DNA of 64,000 nt, from NCBI GenBank assembly GCA_963693315.1, contig OY856186.1:83707676-83771675 (forward strand), read 5' to 3'. Each line of letters opens with the position of its first letter. Positions within the stretch are counted from its first letter, which is position 1. The stretch is from Diogma glabrata. Its lineage: Eukaryota; Arthropoda; Insecta; Diptera; Cylindrotomidae. A model generated the notes under the pieces. That model had not been told where the DNA came from. It saw only the letters and a program-made list of their open reading frames with translations, and did not search any database. Shown here piece by piece: positions 50,301 to 58,102 of the stretch. The translations under genes were made by a program, and so were the position numbers.

Positions 50301-52094
50301 TTTTAAAAAAATTTTTATATAAAGCTGATATAGTGACAACCAAAGTGATAAGCCTAACCTAACTGATAACCTATATTTTATTAATTCGCATCTTTTTTTC
50401 ATTCTCAAACTCATCAAATTGAATTCATGTATATGTGAGTTTGTTGAGTGGCAACTATTGTGCCCGCAGGACTCCAACTCGGAGGACGAGAATACGACGT
50501 CGATCTAGGTCAAAGTTTATTTTTAAGTTATTTTTAAGTTAAGTTTAAGTTGTAACAACCATCAACAAACCAGTTTTTCAATACACTATATATATCAAAC
50601 GTATACATCACACGTACGAAAAATATTCGATTCGAGTACTGTATCAAATGTTTGGTCACATGTCGACACAGCGAAACAGCGTGTGTATAACATTACAAAA
50701 TATAAATTTAAAATTGTTTTTTTTTTTTAAATAAATTGATAATAAAAAAATCATTGAAAGCATATTTTATACATCCGTTGATTTGTAAGTTTTTTTATTA
50801 ATTATTGATCTATCCAGTGAGAGAGGGAAGCAGTGATATTTTAAAGACGGCATAGTTTTTTTTAAACATTTGATTTTAAGCAATCTTTGAAATTAAAAAA
50901 AAATTAAGATTTTACATTAGGAGGTCAGTTACACAAAACCAAAGTGAAGACAAAATATATAAATACATACATTTGTACAGAAACAAAAAAAAGTCGTTAC
51001 GATATTTTGAAAAAAATGCTACTGTCATTTTTCGTGCGCTGTTCGGGATATGTGGTACGCAGAGATAAACCGAAACACTACAAATTTTAAAATTCAATTT
51101 TTTTTCTGACATTTATGCTTATACGTTCCAAAATAGTTTTACAAAATATAAAATTTATTCAAGTTCTATAAGTTACGAAATTTAAAAAAAAATCGAATTT
51201 GTTTGAAAAAATAAGATTTGTAAGTATCGTTTTATATTTATCAATACATGTTTAATATTTTTTCTGTTTATCTCCGCTTAATAATGACAGAAGCTATTAG
51301 CGAATAATGATAGTCGTTGTTTACTTTTTTTTCGTCTAAATGGCTTTTTATATCAGTTTTTTATATTCATTATGTCTTTCTGTGACATATCTATCTAGCT
51401 AGAGCTTTTTGAGTTTTTTGTTCTGGTTTTATACTTATTTTTAAATATGTTAATTAACTTAGAGTTTAAAAGAACTTAATTAGAACAAATTTATTTTGCT
51501 TACTTCTTTTGCTTCAAAACCATTCGGGTGTTCTTCTTCTTTTGCATTACGGATATATTCAGCCAATTTTGCGGATACATTATGCAGATTCGGAAGAATT
51601 GCTTTAACTTTAGACGCAGCAAAAATTGGGGTGATATGTTTTCTAGCTATTTTCCATTTTTCACCATGAGCTGAAAACGGACTTGTAGATTGTAATGGAT
51701 CCAAACTCTCACTAACATGAACATCGATATCGATAAATGTGGCAAAATCTGTCACTAAAATTTGTTTAACCAAATCAATATCACGAACCACAATGGCTGG
51801 TTTATTAAATTTGAATATGCCAACATATTTAGCTTTGGGATATTTTCTAAATTGCATAAAATTTTTATTAGGATTTGTATTTAATAAAAAGACTAGCAAT
51901 TATTTTTTAACTCACTTATAAATATCGGCATACACCAAGGAATAATGCTTTTTACATAATAAAAGATCTAATAAGTTTCCAATAAATGGAATCGGAGTTG
52001 GACCATCAATATTTCGACGGCTCCAATGACTGTATTTCCATTTAAGATATATTAAAATTAAAGCGATTGCACCAATTATTAACTCAAAATGCAT
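29358..52094 (-). CDS. cytochrome P450, CYP3 clan (CYP6/CYP28-like), eight coding exons
   Basis: Membrane-bound haem monooxygenase of the endoplasmic reticulum; CYP3-clan members in insects typically oxidise plant toxins, insecticides or other lipophiles, but this substrate is unknown. Exons: 52094-51916, 51846-51504, 31832-31645, 30403-30276, 30205-30111, 30042-29916, 29855-29708, 29649-29358. All introns are GT-AG, phases agree, and the join gives 1500 nt, 499 residues. Motifs: N-terminal anchor (3-18), GPTPIPFIGN, helix-C WKIAR (124-128), I-helix AYETSS (297-302), K-helix ETLR (354-357), FIPERF (414-419) and haem-binding FSEGPRICPG with Cys442. The I-helix has Ala where Gly is usual. No stops or frameshifts, so it looks functional. 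Introns are 58-70 bp except intron 3 (1.24 kb) and intron 2 (19.7 kb, full of transposons). Confidence 0.93.
30404..31644 (-). other. P450 intron 3
   Basis: Intron of 1241 bp between exons 3 and 4. The short frames here on either strand are not protein-like and no repeat family was recognised. Confidence 0.7.
32090..32430 (-). pseudogene. non-LTR retrotransposon fragment, endonuclease end and linker (RTE/R1-like)
   Basis: Minus strand: the endonuclease motif SDHFLVCATIRSR (about 32400-32360) is followed by a linker with LLKDALLSAAEKILGRSQ and KPWIDQACIDAI (32340-32200), the arrangement seen between the endonuclease and reverse transcriptase of RTE-type elements annotated as craniofacial development protein 2-like. 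One frameshift separates the two parts. About 340 bp; nothing of the reverse transcriptase remains. Confidence 0.6.
32601..33143 (+). repeat. repeat X copy A, first part
   Basis: Collinear with 44801-45405 (copy B): shared blocks include the TAATGTGAGAATGAA start, the AATTAGTCAACTAAT block and TGACATCCGTTGCCG (32996). The copy continues at 36194-36206 and 39932-40060 after two insertions. Non-coding and unclassified. Confidence 0.75.
33144..36188. mobile_element. about 3.0-kb insertion inside repeat X, with tandem repeats
   Basis: Defined by comparison with uninterrupted copy B at 45400; GTTCT occurs on both sides (33139-33143 and 36189-36193), a possible 5-bp target duplication. Inside, ACTTCGGTCTGA (33632) and its complement TCAGACCGAAGT (35034) bracket 1.4 kb that carries three tandem units of 136-140 bp (from 34040, 34180 and 34316) and a degenerate roughly 60-bp AT-rich minisatellite (34430-34870). 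That inner part may be a separate TIR element nested in the outer one. No protein is recognised. Confidence 0.5.
35787..35963 (+). CDS. possible small ORF or first exon, unrecognised
   Basis: An ATG opens a 58-codon frame whose first 42 codons have ordinary protein composition (SNANWEIDSFLIEIDTESTR...), unlike the neighbouring low-complexity frames. A splice donor-like GATCAG/GTAATG follows at 35910. The continuation after it reads like intron. No family is recognised and no partner exon was found; it may be chance. Confidence 0.2.
   Translation: MFTNLSNANWEIDSFLIEIDTESTRRVVVATRLINGIDNGSGNVFSLYQVVVLCSYGC
36207..36415 (-). repeat. 3' LTR of the Ty3/gypsy element
   Basis: 209 bp, beginning TGTTGTGTAGACATG and ending AAGACAGAACA on the minus strand. 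It is nearly identical to the 5' LTR at 39718-39926. The polypurine tract AAAGGGGAGA precedes it on the minus strand. Confidence 0.9.
36597..39540 (-). pseudogene. Ty3/gypsy pol (protease-RT-RNase H-integrase), broken
   Basis: Minus-strand frames: protease with DTGAEANVIP (39415), N-terminal RT (39200-38790), RT core with YIDD (VYIYIDDSII, about 38600), RNase H end (IHSDHKPLVG to ITDHLPRS, 38150-37960), integrase zinc region with CPIC (37590) and catalytic core (CCDILHYG, then VVNNYFSKW, about 37480-37420), then the integrase C-terminal region to 36597. Breaks: frameshift and TAG between the two RT parts near 38770, frameshifts or stops around 38200, 37850 and 37320, and Asn for the usual Asp in the integrase VVDYFSKW motif. 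It cannot act autonomously. Confidence 0.9.
39718..39926 (-). repeat. 5' LTR of the Ty3/gypsy element
   Basis: 209 bp, matching the other LTR with only a handful of differences by eye, so the insertion is fairly young although pol is broken. The last base on the plus strand is T instead of A. Confidence 0.9.
39932..40060 (+). repeat. repeat X copy A, last part
   Basis: Matches copy B from ACCACGTGTTA at 45418 to the GTTTATA segment at 45500-45509, where copy B is interrupted by a solo LTR; here the site is uninterrupted (GTTTATAAAGTG). GAAACGTT repeats follow at 40060-40092. Confidence 0.7.
40182..40771. repeat. imperfect inverted repeat, arms about 245 bp
   Basis: The left arm (40182-40430) and right arm (40525-40771) are reverse complements at most positions; both include CCCACAGACAAGTGG. 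The spacer carries TTAGATTATGTT/AACATAATCT as a further inverted pair. It lies directly before the Penelope-like coding remnant and may be its terminal-repeat region or an independent foldback MITE. Confidence 0.65.
40893..42065 (+). pseudogene. Penelope-like element reverse transcriptase, frameshifted
   Basis: Penelope-like elements encode a telomerase-related reverse transcriptase, usually followed by a GIY-YIG nuclease. Here the N-terminal region (40893-41168, with TYTREESILIHGVNFSL), GLPKIHKKNMPIKPIA (about 41325), LVSFDVVSLFTSVP (41524), YYKYSDGLPMG (41702) and the catalytic RYTDDALCCW (41840) are recognisable in order. Several frameshifts and stops separate them. No GIY-YIG domain was found before the palindrome starting at 42250. 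It is a dead 5'- and 3'-incomplete copy. Confidence 0.8.
42250..43588. mobile_element. 1.34-kb palindromic (foldback) element
   Basis: The ends TAGACCAGTC (42250) and GACTGGTCTA (43588) are inverted, and the arms of roughly 580 bp are near reverse complements (compare TTTAAACCAGCCATTTTTTC at 42495 with its complement at 43300). The non-repeated centre is about 175 bp around 42920. Non-coding; target duplication not clear. Its first six bases, TAGACC, are the same as those of the palindrome at 58103. Confidence 0.8.
43590..44800. other. AT-rich stretch in the P450 intron
   Basis: No gene seen. A 20-base string, CAGATTTTTGTTGGTC plus TTAC, occurs twice (44030 and 44097) around the unconvincing frame 44036-44245. 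Confidence 0.35.
44801..45509 (+). repeat. repeat X copy B, first part
   Basis: Uninterrupted at the two places where copy A carries insertions (near 45400 and at ATTTACATACCACG, 45411-45424). It has its own ATGTTATC minisatellite at 44985-45045. The copy resumes after the solo LTR at 46165. Confidence 0.75.
45510..46164 (+). mobile_element. solo LTR, 655 bp
   Basis: Starts TGTGAC and ends GTTACA (TG...CA with imperfect inverted ends). ATAT is duplicated on both sides (45506-45509 and 46165-46168), and the insertion interrupts repeat X at a site that is intact in copy A. Inside are TATATATAAG (about 45836) and, further on, AATAAA (about 46074), the promoter and polyadenylation signals expected in an LTR. 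No internal region is attached. Strand is inferred from the order of those signals. Confidence 0.65.
46450..47800 (+). pseudogene. R1-clade non-LTR retrotransposon, ORF2 3' half and 3' UTR
   Basis: Begins inside the reverse transcriptase at SADDIAIVVVA (46458), continues through LADHKTEVVLMSSRKVVE and LKYLGVVLDHRLNF (46561-46720), LRICCAFRTVSDEP (46920), and the C-terminal zinc-knuckle region CLYCEDKTENAEHVL (47264), ending TAG at 47584. Stops lie at 46554, 46793, 47029 and 47119. It is related to the minus-strand copy at 54865-57600 (shared LADHKTEVVL and AGDKAKRV/AGEKAKRV blocks). The 3' UTR has a CA-rich run (47720) and runs to about 47800. The ribosomal DNA target typical of R1 is not here. 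Confidence 0.8.
47801..48694. other. AT-rich intron sequence, nothing recognised
   Basis: No coding frame or repeat with clear limits. Confidence 0.35.
48695..49150. repeat. inverted repeat with a third, direct copy
   Basis: About 85 bp at 48695-48775 is inverted at 48885-48964 (core TTTAAAATTAAATATC) and a third, more diverged copy in the right-arm direction lies at 49065-49150 (ATCTCAAGAACACGAGTTAA). Unclassified. Confidence 0.6.
49151..51470. other. intron 2 proximal region, no gene
   Basis: AT-rich DNA. A locally GC-richer patch at 50460-50512 (GGACTCCAACTCGGAGGACG) followed by AAGTTAAGTT repeats may be the end of a lost retroelement, but nothing more can be supported. Confidence 0.3.
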
Positions 52095-52585
52095 TTTGAT
52101 TTTGTTTTATGCTAAATTTTTTTATTATAAAAATTTTTCACTTTAAACTAAATTTGACTAAAACTTAAATTAATTTAAGAAAAAATATTTTAAATATAAA
52201 ATGGAGCTTAAACAAAAACAGTAACAGCACTGACAGAAGGAACACAAGTGAATTGAAATATGTTTTACAATTAATTAAATTCTTTTGCCTATCAAAATTA
52301 AAATGACTAAATGACCATAATTGTTTTACCAGATAATGTTATGGAAATTTTTTAAAATAATTTTTTTAATTTTTCTTACAATTGACCTTTTCACCAGATA
52401 AAATGATAACAAAACACAGCTGATGTATAATTCGAAAAGTGTTTATTCTTGCAAATAAAGCTTGATCTTTGTTGTTTTTACTGTTGCCAGTAGTGGATTT
52501 ACGTATAGGCCCAGGGATACGGCAGCAAATTTGTAGGGGTTAATTTAAAATTAACCTAGTTGTTATATTGGAAATGCAGTTCGCG
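52095..52585. other. upstream region of the P450 gene
   Basis: About 490 bp before the P450 start codon. On the minus strand a TCAGTG initiator-like string occurs near 52238, but no TATA box stands at the expected distance, so the promoter is not assigned. Confidence 0.3.
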
Positions 52586-53990
52586 CTTGTAATACACAGT
52601 AGTAACAAATGCATAAAATTTATTAAATATTTATTCAATTGTTAATTTAATCATTTATTTAACAAAGTTATAAACAAATTTAAGATATTTAAATAATTAA
52701 AGTGCACCATCTTCGTTGTAGTAGTTGTAAATTATAAATCGCTGCTGAATCGTACTAAACTGTTAACATTTAAAAAAAATAAACAAAAATAAACAAATAA
52801 AAATAAACAAATAAAAACAAACAAAACAAAAATAAACAAATAAACAAAAAAATAAAAAATAAACAAAAATAAACAATAAACATTAAAAAAAATAAACTTA
52901 AACAAACATACCGCATGGAGGGAGCAGTTTTTATTGTTTTGAAAATTTGTTTTATTTTTGATCGACGGGTGTGACAACCCCGCGTACTCCAGTCCCTGCT
53001 ATTGACATACGAGTTAACGTGAGATATCACATACCACTGGCAAAAGCAGTGAGATATCACTAGCCAAGGTGACATCTTAGGGGTGGCGGCGGATGAACTG
53101 TATTCAGTCAACGGTAGCACCCTCAATCTTAGCTGTGAAATAATCCTTGATGATGAGACGCTATTGCTTCCTTGAGAAACGAGCCTTCATATAACTATGT
53201 GTGGGCTTTAATCTTCAAGAAGATTAGATTATTGGCAACTACGTTTTTGTTTTGTTTCAGCAAATTTTTGTAAAGATTTGCTATATACTTTTTAATTTAC
53301 TTTTATTTTCTCTATTCTGTCATAAAATATTGGCCTATGTCATATTTTGTCAGTGATAGGATTTTTTGTTCAGTTATCCATTCTTTAACAAAAAATTTAA
53401 ATAAACAAAAAAAGAAAGATTTACGTCCATCAACACCTCTGAACGTATTTTGTTGTGGGACCTTGGTCTTAAAAGGTTTTTATGTGTTATTGTGACACAT
53501 ATTGTAATTCCTACTACACAACACATTTTATTAAAAAAAAAAAAAAATAGCAATCCTGCCGCACACAAAAAAAAAATTTTAAAAAACATTAATCCACGCA
53601 CAGCTTTGTAGAATTTTGACAACTGGTTTTTTTTTTGAAAATCCAAAATAGTTGTTTTTTCTTTATCAAATGATTTTGGATTGTGTTTAAGTTGTTTTTA
53701 CTATATTGTAAGCTATTTAAAATATGATTTTGATATTGTTACGTTTTTCCAACCTTACTTCGAATTGGCCTTACTCTCAATTCGATAAACGTAATTCCCA
53801 ATCTCTTTCTGAGTTCGGTCACTGATTAGTAAGCAAACACACCAGTAAGCAAACACACCATTTAACTACAAATCTCACATGTAAGCGGCATACAAAATAT
53901 TTTGTGGTGATATGTGTGGAAAAGTAGATTTTTCTTTTATGTTATTCTAGTACAAAATTGAATATTTATGTGCATGTGTTACAAAAAATA
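52586..53990 (+). repeat. dispersed repeat, copy 2, interrupted
   Basis: Collinear with 2883-3446: 52590-52770 matches its first third, 53585-53745 the middle, and 53865-53990 the end. Extra DNA of about 0.8 kb (52771-53584, beginning with the simple repeat) and about 115 bp (53746-53860) interrupts it. Confidence 0.7.
52770..52905. repeat. (AAATAAAC)n-type simple repeat
   Basis: Imperfect tandem AAATAAAC/AAACAAA units; the minus-strand open frame across it is a by-product of the repeat. Confidence 0.85.
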
Positions 53991-54028
53991 TTTTCTATAT
54001 TTCCGGAAAACTGGATGTTTCGTATACA

Positions 54029-54572
54029 TTGAAATATAGTCCCTGGGTCCACGCCGATTTCGTGTGATGATTATCACATGTTTTATGCATTATATACTTT
54101 GTGAGGCGCCTGTCCTTGATGAGCCCGAAAACTTTTGTTCTGCAATTTTTCTCGATTTAGCCGCTTTGTCGTTCGGCAAGCTCCGAAGAACGCCGATTGC
54201 CTCCGATTTTGTAAATTTGCTACCACAATTTTTTTTTAACCATGGGTTGTGAAATTTTCTTTAGAACACGAGGGAAAGCTTGTCCGACAAAACTGTGTCT
54301 GCTATTGTCGAGTCCGACAGTTGACATTTTGGTATGTTTGGGTATGTTTGGCGGACAATAGCAGACAAATTCTTATCAGATAAGGTTACACTCGGGTTCT
54401 AAAACAAATTTCCAACCCCCATTGTTAAAAAAAATTTACAAGTTCCGGGGCGGTTGACGTTTTTTGGAGCTTGCCGAACGAAAAAGCGGCCTTATCGAGG
54501 AAAATGGCAGAACAAAAGTTTTCAGAATCATCACATGAAATCGGCGTGGGCCCAGTGACTAACATATTTCAA
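54029..54572. mobile_element. foldback MITE, about 544 bp
   Basis: TTGAAATATAGTCCCTGGGT and, at the other end, ACTAACATATTTCAA define inverted ends; the inverted similarity continues inward for about 200 bp on each side (CACGCCGATTTC / GAAATCGGCGTG; AAACTTTTGTTCTG / CAGAACAAAAGTTTT; GACAATAGCAGAC near the centre). Non-coding and GC-richer than its surroundings. Confidence 0.75.
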
Positions 54573-54864
54573 AAATAAAAATTATATGTTGTTTTTATTC
54601 TCATGATTTTGTTAGGGGAATACTAAACGAACTATGGAATATTTACCGATCGGTTAGTATATTACAACAATTTAGAATGTAAAACATTCCAATGGAAGAA
54701 ACACACATGCAATACACGTTTTATGTATGTAGCAGTCGTGGTTAAAAGTTATTCCAGTGACATATAAACTGCAAGTACCTTCACATGTTATCTAAGCACT
54801 CACATTTGCTCGTAAAATACGATGCTTTCTCTACAATCTTTGTTTGTTTTATTTGAGATTTATT

Positions 54865-57600
54865 TAAAATTGAATTTTATTTGATCAATTGGTGTTCTGC
54901 CACATATTCTATTGACAACTTCATTAGACACCGTCCGAAATTCGCAGTATACTCTCAGAGACATTAACATATACGCCGTTGCAATTTCCCGAGAGCATGA
55001 CATGTATTTCGTATATGTTGATCATATTGGAGCAGCGTTCATCAATATTGACTCGCTAGCCATTTCCTTAGTGGTTGTTTGGGACCACCGATCTTTGGCA
55101 TCAATTTTTCAAGGGCTGCATCTACACGTTTTGCTTTTTCGCCAGCGTAAACCAGATGACTCCTAAAGTTAAGTATGTGGTCCAGAAGTACCCCGAGATA
55201 TTTGAGATATGGTGTTGATCTAATTTTTTGTTCATCAACTTGCATCTCTATACTTTGTACCACTTTCCGACTACATAATAGCACTACTTCAGTTTTGTGA
55301 TCAGCTAGCCCCAGTCCTGTTGTGTTAAGCCACGCTTTTATCCTAGCTATCGTTTCATTACAATAGTTGACAATGTCTGGCAGCCTTTTAGCAACGAAAA
55401 CTACGACAATGTCATTGGCATAACCGAATTTCTTCGTATCATTGGGGGTTTCTATGTTGAGGATACCATCATACATGATGATCCACAACAAAGGCCCTAA
55501 TACAGATCCTTGTGGTACTCCTCCAGTGATATTGCATTTTTTTGGTCCATCTTTAGTATCACATATCAAACATCTGTCACTGAAGTAGCATTTTTACTAT
55601 TCGTAAGAGGTAGTCAGAGATTTTTATATTTTCTAGGGCTTCAAAAACTCGTCTCCAGTTTGCGGAGTTAAATGCATTTTTTACGTTTAAATGTTAAACA
55701 GCACATGTTAAACAGCACAGTCTGTTCTTTTTCTGTCCACTTTTTACCCGCCAATGCATTACGAGCTATATTGTACACTATTGATATACCATCTACAGTT
55801 GATCTTGCCTTTCTGAAACCAAATTGACGATCAGATAGCCCAGGTATTCCTGCTGTATATCTCTCAATCCGAAAACATATAATTCTTTCTAGTACTTTAC
55901 CAGTAGTATTCAGCATGCAAAGCGGGTGGTACGACGAAGGTTCTTTAGGAGGCTTGTAGAATTATCGTACAAGTACCAGTCGTTGACGTTTCCATATTTT
56001 TGGGAAAATTCCTTGCTTCAGACAGTTAGAGTATGCTTGCGCAAAAAGTCCAGGTTATTAATTAATAGCCATTTTGATGACAATATTTGGAATACCATCT
56101 ATTCCAGGGGCACTGCATGTTTTTACCCTCAACGCTGCTTCCAGGACTCCTTCAGGTGTGACCGGTGGGATACGTCCTTCATCTATCTAGAATGCTAGCG
56201 TTCGGAACAAACCATGTTGAGGGAAGAGACCGGGGTGGTTATTTTGTAGCGTTATCTCACTAGGTGAGATAAATTGTGAGATAAAATTATGTTTAAATGA
56301 TTTTTTTTATCTAATATAATCGATCAAAGACAAATATTTAATCTCACTTTTTATCTCACCTAGTGAGATAACGCTACAAAATAACCACCCAGATACTATA
56401 TTCGCCATTATAATACGACACACAGGTGCACTAGTAGTAACTCCTTATGGTTTTGTTAAGACTGTTTTGTAGGCGCTACCTCACGGATTGAACATTAACT
56501 ATTGATCCTCTTTCTGCCTTACTATAGGTGTTCTCTGTTCCTTGGTTAGAGCTGTACCCTTCGGGTTGTCTTTTTACTGCACTAATTCTGTTGCCCATGC
56601 ATTGAAAATCTTCGGCGCAGCTATAGCAGGTGTTTTCTTCCTCGCATCATCAATCAATCGATGTGTTATTTCTTCAAACTTATTTAAGTGAATGCTGGGC
56701 GCAACGTAACAGCTGTATACATGTACTCATTTTATTTGGGCGTATTCAAAACATTCATGCTGATGATTGGATTTTCTTTCAAATGGTGGCAGTCTAAAGG
56801 TCCAAATTGCTATTTGACTTTTTTTGTCTGCCACCCAGTTTACATTGTTAGGAGGAATTTTATATTGCTCACTTATGAGTACTATATCGATGTTTTGTTC
56901 TCTTACCGTTTTTGATAGAAGGGTCTAAGCCGTTTCATAGTGATTGATGTTGATTTGCATACAATTAATCATGGCGCATTGTTGAAATCGCTTTTTTGTA
57001 TGCTTGGCATTTACAGCCTCTGACAGTATGATCTAATCTACCTTCAGTTGTTGGTTCACATATTACGCATTTTGGCTTCCCTAGGCAGTTTTTCTCATTG
57101 TGACCCTTAACTCCACACCTAAAGCAAAATCCAGTTCTGTCTATTTCACTTTTACATTGTCTTGCATTGTGATCAAAACCAAGATATCTGTAGTAGCATC
57201 GCTTTGGGGTGGCATGTTCCCGTACTCTAAATCTCACCCAATCAACTTTGAACACTCCGACAGAAGTAATTGCATTTGCTGCTCTAGTTGGGCGTCAGAT
57301 AAGCTCTGTTTGGGTTCCATCACGTTGTCCAGACACTTGCAATAGCATTTATTGGGACACTTCCCACAACAGGGAATTGATTTTTAATTACAATACAGAT
57401 TTTCTCCAATGTTATCACTGGATCAATCCCTCGGCACTCTATTGTAGTTTCCTGGCTCAGCGTTCTAACATTGGCGGTAACTTGCAGCACTATTTTCGCA
57501 TTTTCTCGTAGTTGATCATATAGCGTTTCCTTGCCCCGTTTAAGTTCCAGTGACAACTCACTCTTAGCGGTTCTCCTAATTTTGTTAACATTATCACCAA
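54865..57600 (-). pseudogene. R1-clade non-LTR retrotransposon, ORF1 and ORF2 remnants
   Basis: Minus strand in order: ORF1 (57556-56965) with three zinc knuckles CYYRYLGFDHNARQC, CFRCGVKGHNEKNC and CVICEPTTEGRLDHTVRGC; start of ORF2 endonuclease (NVNWVADKKSQIAIW about 56840, then HVYSCYVAPSIHLNKFEEI about 56720 and FNAWATE about 56600); RT from PGIDGIPNIVIK (about 56110) and SDRQFGFRKARSTVDG (55830) through GGVPQGSVLGPLL (55525) to SLRVYCEFRTVSNE (54950). It ends at about 54865. Inactivating changes: multiple stops and frameshifts, GDFN altered, FADD changed to YAND, and a MITE at 56233-56390. Confidence 0.85.
56233..56390. mobile_element. MITE, 158 bp, 39-bp perfect TIRs
   Basis: The ends are exact inverted repeats over 39 bp, beginning GGGTGGTTATTTTGTAGCG, and contain TATCTCACTAGGTGAGATA, itself palindromic. 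Flanking octamers AGAGACCG and AGATACTA agree at 5 of 8, so an 8-bp duplication is possible but eroded. It sits inside the R1 ORF2 remnant. Confidence 0.85.
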
Positions 57601-58102
57601 ATTCCTTGAGTTCTGGGTAGATAAAATTTAGGTATTTAGGTAACAGGTAGATAAAATTTAACCAAAAAATTGCAAATCAACAAAAAGGATCTCGAAATGT
57701 GTCAAATTATCGCTACAAAACAACAAACGGTGCAACAAAATCTGTTGCCTTAGGCGTATTCAAACCTAAATCGGCCACTGGCTGGTATTAAAATAATATT
57801 GTGGTAAATTTGAAAACATATATTCTATTTTTCCGTAATAATTTATTAAGTTTAAGCTTGTTTTGTGTACAGTAAATACATTTTCAAACGAGTTGTGAGC
57901 GCTAGGTTATGTGATTTTTCTGTAATGGTATTTCATGAGGAACAGACAGCATTTTTCTTCATGGACATGGTATGGACAGGGCATGTAGAACAATGTATGC
58001 CCAGAACCGATAATTTAATTATTTTATTTTCTCACTTGCAGTAATTGAAATATCATTGAGAAACTCGATCTTCAATCTGAAAACATTTATGTCTGTGTTT
58101 AT
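57601..58102. other. non-coding stretch between R1 and the palindrome
   Basis: Contains a short duplication (GTAGATAAAATTTA at 57617 and 57647). No gene seen. Confidence 0.4.

Larger units (their letters stand above)
31833..51503 (-). other. P450 intron 2, 19.7 kb, transposon-laden
   Basis: Bounded by GTAAGC (51503) and CTATTTTTAG (31833). It contains two copies of repeat X, an RTE-like fragment, a gag-less Ty3/gypsy element, a solo LTR, a Penelope fragment, palindromic DNA transposons and an R1 fragment. The neighbouring introns of 58-70 bp show that its size comes from insertions. Confidence 0.85.

Noticed and set aside
50295..50520. A GC-richer patch that could be a coding exon or the end of an LTR element.
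   Set aside because: Frames are short, and no splice sites, LTR partner or conserved motif could be paired with it.
51480..51899. A separate short gene starting at 51899 (-).
   Set aside because: It is P450 exon 2 read through intron 1 upstream and into intron 2 downstream; proper splicing joins it to exon 1 at 51916.
52732..52977. Minus-strand frames rich in F, L, I, V, C and Y that look like membrane protein.
   Set aside because: They run across an (AAATAAAC)n simple repeat and are compositional artefacts.
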